From Tessaracoccus flavus (GTDB lineage Bacteria; Actinomycetota; Actinomycetes; Propionibacteriales; Propionibacteriaceae), in NCBI RefSeq assembly GCF_001997295.1, contig NZ_CP019605.1, positions 1,488,001 through 1,552,000 on the forward strand: a stretch of DNA of 64,000 bases, read 5' to 3'. Below the pieces are notes generated by a model. That model saw only the letters and a list, made by a program, of their open reading frames with translations. It searched no databases and was not told the origin of the DNA. This document shows positions 8,224 to 17,975 of the stretch, piece after piece. Position 1 is the first letter of the stretch. Each line of letters opens with the position of its first letter. The position numbers and the translations under genes are program-made.

Positions 8224-10242
8224 TCATGCCCCCCGGTGGCTCCTGATCACATCGAGAGCCCCGTCGCCGTACCTGGAGACCTTCGTGTGGCCGATCCCGG
8301 GGAGCCGCAACAGGTCCTGCTGGGTGGACGGTACTGCCTCCGCGATCGCCTGCAGCGTGGCGTCGGTGAAGACGACGAAGGCGGGGACCGACGCCTCAGC
8401 GGCGACCTGCTTGCGCCAGTCCCGCAGTGCTTCGAACAGGGCCTCGTCGTAGTCCACCTCGCAGTGCTCGTGGCGGCTGAGCTTCTTCTCTGCGGGCGTG
8501 TGGAGATGCTGGCCGCAGACGCGACAGACCCTGGATCGCACGGACGTCTTGTTTCGTGGCTTCCCGCCGGTGGTGATGGGTCCAGACACCTGATCGGAGA
8601 TGAACCGCGATCGCGTCGCGCTCCCCCGCGCCGCCGACCAGCTGACCCTCAGCGAGCGCTGGGCGCGGGTGAACCCGACGTACAGCAGGCGCCGCTCCTC
8701 GGATAGAGCTGGCTCATCCTGGCTGAGCACGAAGGGGATCATCCCCTCGCGAACACCGACGATGGCGACGCTGCCCCATTCCAGGCCCTTGGCCGCATGC
8801 AGCGTGGCGAGGGTGACGGCGTCCGCGACGGGAGCGGCCTGCCACGACGCCCTCTCCTGAAGCCATGCCCCGGCGTCGGCGGCGTTCCATCCCTCGTGCC
8901 GGGCGGTCTCGTCGACGATCATCGAGCGCAGCGCGGTCAGCGACTCCCACCGTTCGCGTTGGCGCCCCTGGCCGGACGGCGCGTCGGTGCGCCACCCCAG
9001 AGCTGAGAGCACCGCGTCCATGAGCTCGACGGGATCCCCCTCATCCTCCGCAGCGGCCCGACGCCCGAACTCCCCGACGGCCTGGCGCACCTCGGCGCGG
9101 TCGTAGAACCGTTCGGTGCCGCGCACCGTGTACGGGATCCCCTTGTCGGTGAGGGCAGCTTCCAGCGCCGGCGACTGGGCGTTGATCCGGTAGAGGACCG
9201 CCAGGTCGGCCCAGCGCTCGCCCGCCCCACGGCGCTCCAGTAGCCACGCGGCCACGTCCGCGGCCTCGGCCGCCTCGTCGGTGGCCCCCACGAACACCGG
9301 TCGGGGACCGGCATCGCGGGTCGCCTGGAGCGCGCCGGGTCCTCCCGCCCGGACCCTCAGGACCTTGTTGGCCGCCTCGAGGATCTGCGGGCTCGACCGG
9401 TAGTTGCGGAAGAGCCGCACCGTCTCCGACCCGTCGTGTTCTGCGGCGAACCGCAGCAGGTAGCCGGCATCCGCGCCCGCGAAGGAGTGGATCGCCTGGT
9501 TCGGGTCGCCGACGACGCAGACGTCGCGCCTGCCGTCGACCCACAGCGAGATGAGGCGGTGCTGGAGCGCGGACACGTCCTGGTACTCGTCGACGACGAA
9601 GTGCCGGTAGGTGGAACGGATGGTCTCGGCGATCTCTGGGTGCTCGGTCAGTAGGACGGCGTTGCACATGAGGATGTCGTTGAAGTCGACGGAGCCCTCA
9701 GTCAACTTCTGCTTCTCGTAGATGGCCATGACCGCCGACACCTGCGCGGCCGAGGCGCCGCTCACCGTCCGGTGCTCCGCGACCTCCGGGTACCGCGCTG
9801 CGGACACATTGCTGGTCTTCGCCCAGGAGATCTCGCTGTCGAGGTCTCGCACCAGGGCGGGGTCGGACTTCCCCAGCACGTGGTGGGCCGCCCGGGCGAC
9901 CAGGCCGTAGGTGTTCTCCGCCACGCGCGGAAACTCAACGCCGTAGGCCTTCGGCCAGAAGAACTGACACTGGCGAAGTGCCGCCGAGTGGATCGTGCGC
10001 GCCTGCGCCCCGCGCACCCCGAGCTGCGCCAGCCGGGCGCGCATCTCCCCCGCCGCGCGCGTGGTGAACGTGACGGCCAGCGTCGCCGAGGGCTGGTAGA
10101 CACCCTCGCTGACCGCGTGCGCGATGCGGTGGGTGATTGCCCTCGTCTTGCCCGTTCCCGCGCCAGCGAGCACGACGACCGGCGAATCGAGCAGGGTTGC
10201 CACACGGCGCTGTTCGGGGTCGAGGGCATCAAGGATCGTCAC
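8224..10242 (-). CDS. uvrD2: ATP-dependent DNA helicase UvrD2 (superfamily 1A, HRDC domain)
   Basis: The 672-residue protein has helicase motif I AGAGTGKT (about residue 26), motif II VVDEYQDVSAL and motif V TLHAAKGLEWGS. A CRVC zinc-type pair follows, and an HRDC domain closes the protein (LLRLPGIGHTKVSRYG near the end). This is the domain plan of mycobacterial UvrD2, a 3'-5' helicase in DNA repair and replication. The GTG start at 10242 has no SD sequence. A TTGTC element and a CACAAT -10-like hexamer place a transcription start at the start codon, so the mRNA may be leaderless. It lies divergent from recCBD across only 75 bases, so repair genes share this control region. Confidence 0.93.
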   Translation of the reverse strand: MTILDALDPEQRRVATLLDSPVVVLAGAGTGKTRAITHRIAHAVSEGVYQPSATLAVTFTTRAAGEMRARLAQLGVRGAQARTIHSAALRQCQFFWPKAYGVEFPRVAENTYGLVARAAHHVLGKSDPALVRDLDSEISWAKTSNVSAARYPEVAEHRTVSGASAAQVSAVMAIYEKQKLTEGSVDFNDILMCNAVLLTEHPEIAETIRSTYRHFVVDEYQDVSALQHRLISLWVDGRRDVCVVGDPNQAIHSFAGADAGYLLRFAAEHDGSETVRLFRNYRSSPQILEAANKVLRVRAGGPGALQATRDAGPRPVFVGATDEAAEAADVAAWLLERRGAGERWADLAVLYRINAQSPALEAALTDKGIPYTVRGTERFYDRAEVRQAVGEFGRRAAAEDEGDPVELMDAVLSALGWRTDAPSGQGRQRERWESLTALRSMIVDETARHEGWNAADAGAWLQERASWQAAPVADAVTLATLHAAKGLEWGSVAIVGVREGMIPFVLSQDEPALSEERRLLYVGFTRAQRSLRVSWSAARGSATRSRFISDQVSGPITTGGKPRNKTSVRSRVCRVCGQHLHTPAEKKLSRHEHCEVDYDEALFEALRDWRKQVAAEASVPAFVVFTDATLQAIAEAVPSTQQDLLRLPGIGHTKVSRYGDGALDVIRSHRGA

Positions 10243-10248
10243 GCCCCC

Positions 10249-10271
10249 ATTGTGTCGGCACCGTCGGACAA
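10249..10271 (-). promoter_or_regulatory. weak PafBC-type promoter candidate for uvrD2
   Basis: On the minus strand TTGTCCGAC (10263-10271), eight bases, then CACAAT (10249-10254). The geometry equals the actinobacterial RecA-NDp motif (TTGTCRGTG-N8-TAnnnT), but four positions are off consensus. Six bases separate the -10 from the GTG. Confidence 0.3.
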
Positions 10272-10286
10272 AACCCAGACGGAAAG

Positions 10287-10309
10287 TTGTCGGAGGGCTT
10301 GGCTAGGGT
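10287..10309 (+). promoter_or_regulatory. PafBC-type (RecA-NDp-like) promoter of recCBD
   Basis: TTGTCGGAG (10287-10295), exactly eight bases, then TAGGGT (10304-10309) matches TTGTCRGTG-N8-TAnnnT except for one base. This motif marks LexA-independent DNA-damage promoters activated by PafBC in mycobacteria. The predicted start point falls at or just before ATG 10318, implying a leaderless transcript. Confidence 0.6.
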
Positions 10310-10317
10310 GGCGCTCT

Positions 10318-13257
10318 ATGGAGACACAGCACGCGGCGACCTGGACAGAGCTGCTCGATCTGCTCGCCGAGCGCCTGCGCGGCCAGCTCTCCGACCCGTT
10401 CGTCACGGCACGGGTGCTGGTGTCGTCCCGCGCCACCGGCCGGATCGTCGGCCAAGGGGTGGCCGCCCGGCTCGGCATCTCCGCCGGGGTGGACTACATC
10501 ACGGCGGCCGATCTCTCGCGCGGCCTCGCACACCGGGCCGGGCTCGAACACGAATGGCGGCGCTGGCACGGCACGGCGCTGGCCCTTGCCGTCTCCGACG
10601 CGCTCGCCGCCTGCGCGCCGGCCTTCCCCCATCTGGAACGGGCGCTGGGGGACGAGGCCGGGCGCCCCCGCCGCCGGCTGGCCACCTCGCTGCGGATCGC
10701 GCAACTGCTGCGGTCCTACCTGGACACCGCGCCCTCCCTGCTGGAAGCCTGGCTGTCCGGTGCCGACGCCGGACTCGACGATCAGCCCCTTCCCGAGCAC
10801 CTCGCTTGGCAACCGGAGGTGACCAGGGCGGCGGTGGACGCCCTTGAGGTGGATCCCGTGGCTCTCGTCGCCGAGATCGCGGCGGCCGCCGCCGACGACC
10901 AGCACCCGACAACGATCTTCGCGACCGACCGCTTCACCGTCCCCGAACGCGACATGCTCTCCGCGCTCGACGGGGGCGGTCTGCTCCAGATCCAGCCGGG
11001 TTCGCGATACGGCACCTCTCCCCTCGTCGAGCTCCACGACTCCCACGGGGAGGCGCGACAGGTCGAGGTGCTGCGCGATGAGCTGACGCGCGCCTTCGCC
11101 GACGACCCCACGTTGCAGCCCCGCGACGTCGCCATCGTCGCCCCCAACCCCGCCCGTTTCGCGCGCCTCCTCGATGCCGCCTTCGCACCGCTGGGCGACG
11201 CCGGCCACCCGGGGCGAACGCTGCGCGTCCAAGCCGTCGGCGGGGCAGAGGCCAACCCGGTCCTCACTCTGGCCGAGCGTCTCGTAACCCTGCCCGACGC
11301 CAGGGGCACGGCGTCGGAGCTGCTGGAACTGCTGCTGAGCGCGCCCATCGCCCACCGCTGGCGGCTCACGGACCGGACCTCGCTGACCGAGCTCGTCGTC
11401 AGCGCCGGGATCCGGTGGGGCGTGGACGCCGATCACCGCGATGCTTTCGGTCTTGGCGATCTCACCCGCAACACCTGGCTGCGGGGCCTGGACCGGATCC
11501 TGGCGGGACTGGCGGTGGCTCCGGGCGACGACGGGGGGCTCGACTTCGACGGCGCCGAGGCCGTCACGGCCACCGACCTCGAGCTCATCGGGTCCGTCAG
11601 CGAAATCTTCTCCCGGATCCGTCGCTTCCTCCGTGCCACCGCCGCACCGCTCAGCGTCTCCCAATGGGCCGCGCTCACCCGGGAACATCTGGGCGAGCTC
11701 GTCGGGCTCCCGCGCGACGACGAGTGGCAGATCGTGCACGCCGATCGGGTCCTCACGCGTCTGAAGACCGACCATGCCGAGCGGGCCGCCCCCGCCACGC
11801 GGCAGGAATTCGCCGCGCTTCTGCGCCGCTCGTCGACGCCGCCTCGCGCGCGGGTCGCGGCCGGCAACGGCTCCCTGCAGGTTGTCCCGCTCGGTGAGCT
11901 GCGCCACGTCGGGTTCCGACTCGTCGCCATGATCGGGCTGACTGACGACGCCATCCCTGGCCGGGCAGGTCAGCCGGCCGACTGCGTCGACCTGGCCCAC
12001 CTCGCCCCCGACCCCGCACGCGACCGGCTCTCGGCGCTGCTGGAACACGCCCGCTCTGCCGAGCGGCTCCTCATCGTCCGGCAGCACAGGTCGCAGCGCA
12101 CGAACGACCCCGTCGCCGAGCCCGTGGCAGTGTCCTGGCTCGTCAAGGAGCTGGGTGTGACTCCCACCTCCGTCCCGTACGCACCGACCGCCTCGGCGCC
12201 CGCGAACTACCAGGGACAGAAGCCGAGTTTCGACCTCCCCGCCTACCGTGGGGCCCTCGCGCGGGCGTCGACCAGCCAGGAGCTGCCCCGACTGGCTGCC
12301 CGACGTCGCCAAGCAGCCCGTACGCGGGCGCTGGGCCCCGTTCCCCGGCGCGTCACTGTGGACCAGCTCCAGAAGTTCCTCGCGGACCCGGCCAAGGCGT
12401 TCCTCCGCAGCGCCGCCGGAATGCCGCTGTACGAGGAGCCCCGGGTGAGCGACGAGATCCCCCTCGACCCGTCCGGGCTCTCCCACTGGTCGGTGTGCTC
12501 CCAGCTCCTCGACTCGCTGCGGACCGGCGCCAGCCTGGAGTCGGTGGTGGCCACGGCCGCCCGATCGGACACGTTGCCGCCAGGCGAGCTCGGCCGGCTC
12601 GCGTTCGAGGACGCCAAGCGCACAGCGACGGCTCTCTGGAGCGAGGGTGGCGCGGACTGGTCCCGCCCCCCGGTCGATCACGACGTGCGGCTGACCATCG
12701 AGCCCGCAGGCTTCGGGACGCCGGTGGAACTCGTCGGCTCCGTGCGCACGCGCGGTGGCGTGGTCGTTGAGATCACTCCGAGTAAGGGCGACCGTTCCCT
12801 CCTCCAGCCGTGGGTGTCTGCCCTCGCGGCCACCGCCGCTGGCCGCCCCACCACCGCCCGCGTCCACCGCCTGGTGGACGGACGGGAGACGATCCCGGAA
12901 CAGCGCACCGTCGATCCGGGGTCACCGGACGAGGCGATCGCGCAACTCGCCGCCCTGCTCGGCGCCTACGCCCAGGGACAGACCCGGCTCATCCCCGCCC
13001 CCCTCGAACCCAGCCTCGCCTACGCCCGCGAGGCCCTGACCGGGACCTTCCGCCGCAACCAGTGGACCGGGCGGCTGGGCGACTGGATGACCCGGCAGTG
13101 GAAGCACCCGAGCCCGGGGTGGCTGTTGTTCTACGGGGAGGAGCTGTCCGAGTTGTTCGAGGACCCACCGCTGCCCGAGGATCCGCCCGGCGCTGCCTCG
13201 GCGTTCGAGGCCTGGTCCGCAGCGCTCTACACCCCGTTGGTCAGGAGCCTGGCATGA
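10318..13257 (+). CDS. recC: exodeoxyribonuclease V subunit gamma (RecC)
   Basis: The 979-residue protein is the RecC subunit of RecBCD, which processes double-strand breaks and recognises Chi. It has the two helicase-like but degenerate domains of RecC with no Walker A motif, and a C-terminal nuclease-like fold (residues about 690-980). Position confirms it: first of three genes recC-recB-recD joined by ATGA overlaps. I chose ATG 10318 (METQHAAT) because the PafBC-type promoter ends eight bases before it; upstream in-frame codons lie in the uvrD2 region. No SD is present, consistent with a leaderless mRNA. It is slightly shorter than enterobacterial RecC (about 1,120 residues). Confidence 0.92.
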   Translation: METQHAATWTELLDLLAERLRGQLSDPFVTARVLVSSRATGRIVGQGVAARLGISAGVDYITAADLSRGLAHRAGLEHEWRRWHGTALALAVSDALAACAPAFPHLERALGDEAGRPRRRLATSLRIAQLLRSYLDTAPSLLEAWLSGADAGLDDQPLPEHLAWQPEVTRAAVDALEVDPVALVAEIAAAAADDQHPTTIFATDRFTVPERDMLSALDGGGLLQIQPGSRYGTSPLVELHDSHGEARQVEVLRDELTRAFADDPTLQPRDVAIVAPNPARFARLLDAAFAPLGDAGHPGRTLRVQAVGGAEANPVLTLAERLVTLPDARGTASELLELLLSAPIAHRWRLTDRTSLTELVVSAGIRWGVDADHRDAFGLGDLTRNTWLRGLDRILAGLAVAPGDDGGLDFDGAEAVTATDLELIGSVSEIFSRIRRFLRATAAPLSVSQWAALTREHLGELVGLPRDDEWQIVHADRVLTRLKTDHAERAAPATRQEFAALLRRSSTPPRARVAAGNGSLQVVPLGELRHVGFRLVAMIGLTDDAIPGRAGQPADCVDLAHLAPDPARDRLSALLEHARSAERLLIVRQHRSQRTNDPVAEPVAVSWLVKELGVTPTSVPYAPTASAPANYQGQKPSFDLPAYRGALARASTSQELPRLAARRRQAARTRALGPVPRRVTVDQLQKFLADPAKAFLRSAAGMPLYEEPRVSDEIPLDPSGLSHWSVCSQLLDSLRTGASLESVVATAARSDTLPPGELGRLAFEDAKRTATALWSEGGADWSRPPVDHDVRLTIEPAGFGTPVELVGSVRTRGGVVVEITPSKGDRSLLQPWVSALAATAAGRPTTARVHRLVDGRETIPEQRTVDPGSPDEAIAQLAALLGAYAQGQTRLIPAPLEPSLAYAREALTGTFRRNQWTGRLGDWMTRQWKHPSPGWLLFYGEELSELFEDPPLPEDPPGAASAFEAWSAALYTPLVRSLA

Positions 13258-16200
13258 ACGAGTTCGACCTGGCCGGTCCCCTGCCCCGGCACACCACCCT
13301 GCTCGAGGCGAGCGCCGGCACCGGAAAGACCCACGCGATCGCGGAGCTCACGGCGCGCTTCCTCGCCGAGACCGACCTGGACGTCTCCGACCTGCTCCTC
13401 ATCACCTTCGGCAACCACGCCGCCGGAGAACTGCGCGCCCGCGTCTTCGAGCGGCTGACCGAGATCGTCTCGGCCGGGGAGTCAGCCTCCACCGAGCGGT
13501 TGCGCGAGGCGCTGACCCGCTTCAACGAGGCCACCATCCTCACCACCCACGCGTTCTGCGACGCGATGCTCGCCGAGCTCGGCATCCTCGGCGACTGGGA
13601 TGTCACCGAGAGCGTCGGCCCAGACCCCCAGGAGCTGATGGAGCAGTGCGCCACCGACACCTACCTGCGCCTCTACCGGAACGACCCTGAGCCCCCGCTC
13701 ACCGCCAAGGAGGCACTGGCGATCGGACGCGAGGCCTGCCGCACCACGCTGCCGCTGCTCCCCGACGACGGACCGCACCGCTCGTTCGCCGAGGATGTCC
13801 GGGAGCTCTACACGAAACGTAAGGCGGTCATCGGGCTGCGCACCTTCAACGACGTCACCACCCGGCTCCGCACCTTGCTGGCCGACCCGGTGACCGGGCC
13901 CGCCGTCCGCGACCGACTGCGGCAGCGCTTCCCAGTCGTCCTCGTCGACGAGTTCCAGGACACCGACCCGGACCAGTGGGCGATCATCGAGATGGCGTTC
14001 GTCGCGCCCGACCGGCCCACAATCCTCATCGGCGACCCGAAGCAGTCGATCTACGGCTTCCGCGGTGCCGATCTGGGCAGCTACCTCTCGGCTCGGGCAA
14101 CGGCCGAGGTGGCCACCCTCGCCACGAACCACCGCTCCGACCGTTCGGTCGTCGAGGGCGTCGAGGCGCTCTTCGGCGACACGACGATGGGCTCCCCCGA
14201 GGTGCGCGTGACCCCGGTCACAGCGCATCACGACGACCGGCTTGTGCTGCCCATCGCGTCCAGGATCTGGATCCGCGAGGCAACGGAGGCAGAGCTGAGT
14301 CGTGATCCGCAGACAGCGGTGGACAACGACCTTGTCCGCCAGGTGCGGCACCTGCTCACCCGCACCACGGTCAAACCCCAGGAGATCGCGGTGCTCGTGC
14401 GGACCGGCGCCCGTGCCCAGCGGATCGCCGCGGCGCTGCGCCACGCGGGCCACCCGGCGGTGCTGACGGGGAGCCAGACGGTGTGGACCAGGCCGATCGC
14501 GCGCGCATGGGGCACGCTGCTGACGGCCATGGCCGATCCCTCGCAGGCGCACATCAGGCTGGCCGCGCTGTCCCCTCTGATCGGGGCGGGGCTCGACGAC
14601 CTGCTGGCCGAGGGCTCGCCCGTCGCCGCCGAGGTCAGCACCCTGGTGCGCGGCCTGGCTCAGGCCTTCCGGGCGGGAGGAGTGGCCGCCGTGCTCGAGG
14701 CGCTACGAACCAGCACTGATCTGGATCGGCGGCTGCTCCTCGAGCGCGACGGAGAGCGCGACCTGACCGACGCCTGCCACGTCGCCGAGCTCCTCGACGC
14801 CAGCGGGGAGCGCACGCTGAGCGGCCTCATCGCCCTGGTGGAGCGGCGCCACGACGACGAGGATGGAGCATCGCTGCGGATCTCCACCGACGAACCCGCG
14901 ATTCGCGTCATGACCCTGCACGCCGCCAAGGGCCTGCAGTTCCCCGTGGTGCTGCTGCCCGAGACGGGCGGGACGGTGGCGCGGCGATCCAAGCCGTTCA
15001 CACTGGTAAAGTCCGACCGGCGGCACCTCTACGTCGGGCCGGCACCGTTCTGGCGCGACGAGATCGCCCAGGACCTCAACCGACAGACGCTCGATGAGGA
15101 ACTCCGCCTCCTGTACGTGGGGTTCACCCGCGCCAAGCACCTCGCGATCGCGTGGCACGTCGCCCCGGCCAGAAGCGGCGGCCACGGACCCCTCGGGACC
15201 CTGCTCGCGAAGAATCCCGGGGGTGCCGTCTTCCGCTGCCCACTCGACGAGTCACCTGTCGAACCGGTCGTGCCGGGGCCGCGTCCCGAGATGACGCTTT
15301 CGCCGCCCCCGCAGCCACCGCGGGTCGATCAGACATGGCGGCGTACCTCGTACTCCGGGCTGACCGCCGGCCTCCACGAAAGCCCCGTGCACGTGGTCGC
15401 CGACGAGCCGACCGACGTCGACCTCGCGCCCGCCGAGCCCACGTCCGAGGAACTCCGTGCCCCCTCCCCGATGGCCAACCTCCCCGCCGGGGCCGGGTTC
15501 GGGACGCTCGTGCACGAACTGTTGGAGCGCCTCGACTGGGCACCGGCCACGCTGGAGGCATCCGCAGCGGACCTGGTGCGCGAACTCGGACCGCAACACC
15601 ACCTCACGCCTGAGCAGCAGGAGAACCTGACAGCCGCGATCATCGACGTCTGCCGCACCCCGCTGCAGCCACTGGGCCGATTCACGCTGAGCGACCTGCC
15701 CACGTCCTCGAGGCTGGCGGAGCTCGACTTCGACCTGCCGCTCGCCGATGCTGGACGACCCCCCAGCCTGGGGCAGCTGGCCGACCTCATGTCGGCGCAT
15801 CTGGCTCCAGACGACCCGCTGGCCGACTACCCGTCGCGGCTGCGCTCCTCCGACGCTGCCGAGGCGGTGCTCAACGGCTTCCTCACCGGTTCAATCGACG
15901 TGGTGCTGCGTCTGCCCGACGACTCGTTCGCGGTGGTCGACTACAAGACCAACCGGCTGAGCGCCAACGCCGCCGATCCGCTGGTGCTGGGCCACTACAC
16001 CCCCTCCCCGATGGCCGAGGCCATGATGCAGGCGCACTACCCGCTCCAGGCCATCCTCTACAGCGCGGCACTCCACCGGTACCTGGGTGCACGACTGGCC
16101 ACCTACGACCCCCACAGGCATCTGGGTTGGGTCGGGTACCTCTTCGTCAGGGGCATGGCCGGGCCACAGACGCCGCTGGTCGACGGCAGCTCGTGCGGGG

Positions 16201-16268
16201 TATTCGGCTGGCGGCCGCCCCCCGCGCTGGCCGTCAGCGTCTCGGAGCTACTGGGGGGACTGCGATGA
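13254..16268 (+). CDS. recB: exodeoxyribonuclease V subunit beta (RecB helicase-nuclease)
   Basis: The 1,004-residue RecB carries Walker A EASAGTGKTHAI (residues about 18-29), motif II VVLVDEFQDTDPDQW, a UvrD-type C-terminal helicase core (MTLHAAKGLQFPVVLLPE) and a C-terminal RecB nuclease domain with the metal-binding signature VVDYKTNRL (about residue 895). It is the motor and nuclease subunit of RecBCD. ATG 13254 overlaps the recC stop by 4 bases, and its own stop overlaps recD by 4 bases, so subunit output is coupled. Confidence 0.95.
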   Translation: MNEFDLAGPLPRHTTLLEASAGTGKTHAIAELTARFLAETDLDVSDLLLITFGNHAAGELRARVFERLTEIVSAGESASTERLREALTRFNEATILTTHAFCDAMLAELGILGDWDVTESVGPDPQELMEQCATDTYLRLYRNDPEPPLTAKEALAIGREACRTTLPLLPDDGPHRSFAEDVRELYTKRKAVIGLRTFNDVTTRLRTLLADPVTGPAVRDRLRQRFPVVLVDEFQDTDPDQWAIIEMAFVAPDRPTILIGDPKQSIYGFRGADLGSYLSARATAEVATLATNHRSDRSVVEGVEALFGDTTMGSPEVRVTPVTAHHDDRLVLPIASRIWIREATEAELSRDPQTAVDNDLVRQVRHLLTRTTVKPQEIAVLVRTGARAQRIAAALRHAGHPAVLTGSQTVWTRPIARAWGTLLTAMADPSQAHIRLAALSPLIGAGLDDLLAEGSPVAAEVSTLVRGLAQAFRAGGVAAVLEALRTSTDLDRRLLLERDGERDLTDACHVAELLDASGERTLSGLIALVERRHDDEDGASLRISTDEPAIRVMTLHAAKGLQFPVVLLPETGGTVARRSKPFTLVKSDRRHLYVGPAPFWRDEIAQDLNRQTLDEELRLLYVGFTRAKHLAIAWHVAPARSGGHGPLGTLLAKNPGGAVFRCPLDESPVEPVVPGPRPEMTLSPPPQPPRVDQTWRRTSYSGLTAGLHESPVHVVADEPTDVDLAPAEPTSEELRAPSPMANLPAGAGFGTLVHELLERLDWAPATLEASAADLVRELGPQHHLTPEQQENLTAAIIDVCRTPLQPLGRFTLSDLPTSSRLAELDFDLPLADAGRPPSLGQLADLMSAHLAPDDPLADYPSRLRSSDAAEAVLNGFLTGSIDVVLRLPDDSFAVVDYKTNRLSANAADPLVLGHYTPSPMAEAMMQAHYPLQAILYSAALHRYLGARLATYDPHRHLGWVGYLFVRGMAGPQTPLVDGSSCGVFGWRPPPALAVSVSELLGGLR

Positions 16269-17968
16269 ACGAGATCCCGATCGCGGCGACAGGGCTCCTG
16301 CGCAGCTTCTGCGAGGCCGCAATGCTGCACCCTGTCGACTTCCATCTGGCGAGAAGGTTGTCCCAGCTCTGTGGTGAGTCGGACCCGGAGGTGCAGTTGG
16401 CACTCGCCCTCGCGACGCGCGAGCTGCGGCTCGGATCGGTGTGTCTCGACCTCGACACGGCCGCCACGGACTTGACCCCTGACTCCGACAGCGATGACGG
16501 TTCGGTCGAGCCGGCCGCGCCGCTGGCCTGGCCCGACCCCGAGCGGTGGCTGTCGTCGGTCGCCGCCTCCCCGGCGGTCGCCCAGCCGGGCGGCGACAGC
16601 CGACCCTTCCGGCTTGACGGATCCCTGCTCTACCTCGATCGTTACTGGCGTCAGGAGCGCCGCCTGGCCGATCAGCTCGACCACCGCACGGGGCTGGCAC
16701 CGCTCGGGGACCGGCGCACGGCGCCGCAGCCGCTGCCGGGGCTCGACGCGGACCCACAACAGGACGAGGCCGTGCTGGCGGCACTCAACCTCCCGACAAC
16801 CGTCATCACGGGCGGACCGGGAACGGGCAAGACGACGATCGTCGCGAGAATCCTCGCCGCGCTGGCCGACGAGTCACCGCGCGTGGCGCTCGCCGCGCCC
16901 ACCGGACGGGCCGCTGGCCAGCTGGAATCGTCGGTCGGGCAACTGCTTCCAGGCTCCGAGTTCCGCGGCCAGACCCTCCACCGTCTGCTGGGCGCGCGCC
17001 CGAGGTCCCACCACGTCGACTACGGCCCGAACAATCCGCTCCCCTACGACGTGGTCGTCGTGGACGAGACCTCCATGGTCTCGTTAGAGCTCATGGCGGA
17101 CCTGCTCTCCGCCATCGGCGACGAAACCCGCCTCATCCTGCTGGGCGATCCGCACCAGCTGCGATCGGTCGAGGCCGGGGCCGTGCTGGCCGACATCGAG
17201 CGCGCGGGCCTCCTGCGCGAACCTGGCGCGCGCGTGGTGCGACTGCGCCGCAACCGACGCTCCAATCTGGAGATCGGCGCGCTGGCCGAGGCGGTGCTGG
17301 CCGGAGACGCGAGCGCGGCGCTGGACCACCTGGATTCCCTGGAGTCGCTCAACTTCGTGGCGTTCTCGGGCGCTGGTGACCCCTGGGCGCTCCCGTCGCT
17401 GGCCGACGATGCGCTTGCAGCCGCGGCGGAGGTGCAGTCCCACGCGCTGCGCGGCGACGGCGTCGCGGCCAACCGGGCGCTGCGGCGCCACCGCATCCTG
17501 GCAGGACACAGGGAAGGACCTTACGGGGTCGGGCACTGGGGGGCGTCGGTCCGGCGCGGAATCGCCCAGAAGCTCGACGGCTACGGGCACGACACGCATC
17601 CCTATCCCGGCCAGCCGCTGCTCATCCTCGCCAACAGCGATCTGTTCAGCAACGGCGACACCGCCGTCGTGGTCCGAGAAGGCACCCGCCTCACGGCCCA
17701 CGTTGACTCCGGCAGCGGCCCGCGGCTCATCGACCCGGCGCTGCTCGACGACGCGACCGACCTCCACGCCATGACGATCCACAAGTCGCAGGGCAGCCAG
17801 TTCTCTGCGGTCTCGGTGGTGCTCCCACCGCAGGGATCACCGCTGCTGACGCGCGAGCTGCTCTACACGGCGGTGACGCGCGCCCGCGACAAGGTCACGA
17901 TCTACGGCACGCGGGAGGCGTTCGCGGACGCCGTCGCGACGCCGGTGCGGCGGGCCAGCGGTCTGTAG
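16265..17968 (+). CDS. recD: exodeoxyribonuclease V subunit alpha (RecD helicase)
   Basis: The 567-residue protein is RecD, the 5'-3' superfamily 1B helicase of RecBCD. Walker A is ITGGPGTGKTTIVARI (about residues 180-195), motif II is VVVDETSMVSLELM, and the C-terminal UvrD-like motif is MTIHKSQGSQFSAV. Length is close to the family norm of about 600. ATG 16265 overlaps the recB stop. It ends 7 bases from the convergent aminotransferase stop with no terminator visible. Confidence 0.95.
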   Translation: MNEIPIAATGLLRSFCEAAMLHPVDFHLARRLSQLCGESDPEVQLALALATRELRLGSVCLDLDTAATDLTPDSDSDDGSVEPAAPLAWPDPERWLSSVAASPAVAQPGGDSRPFRLDGSLLYLDRYWRQERRLADQLDHRTGLAPLGDRRTAPQPLPGLDADPQQDEAVLAALNLPTTVITGGPGTGKTTIVARILAALADESPRVALAAPTGRAAGQLESSVGQLLPGSEFRGQTLHRLLGARPRSHHVDYGPNNPLPYDVVVVDETSMVSLELMADLLSAIGDETRLILLGDPHQLRSVEAGAVLADIERAGLLREPGARVVRLRRNRRSNLEIGALAEAVLAGDASAALDHLDSLESLNFVAFSGAGDPWALPSLADDALAAAAEVQSHALRGDGVAANRALRRHRILAGHREGPYGVGHWGASVRRGIAQKLDGYGHDTHPYPGQPLLILANSDLFSNGDTAVVVREGTRLTAHVDSGSGPRLIDPALLDDATDLHAMTIHKSQGSQFSAVSVVLPPQGSPLLTRELLYTAVTRARDKVTIYGTREAFADAVATPVRRASGL

Positions 17969-17975
17969 CCGCGGG

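Noticed and set aside
10303..12867. An 854-residue minus-strand frame opposite recC
   Set aside because: It is a shadow frame rich in Gly/Arg/Glu; the recC strand has the family content and operon overlaps.
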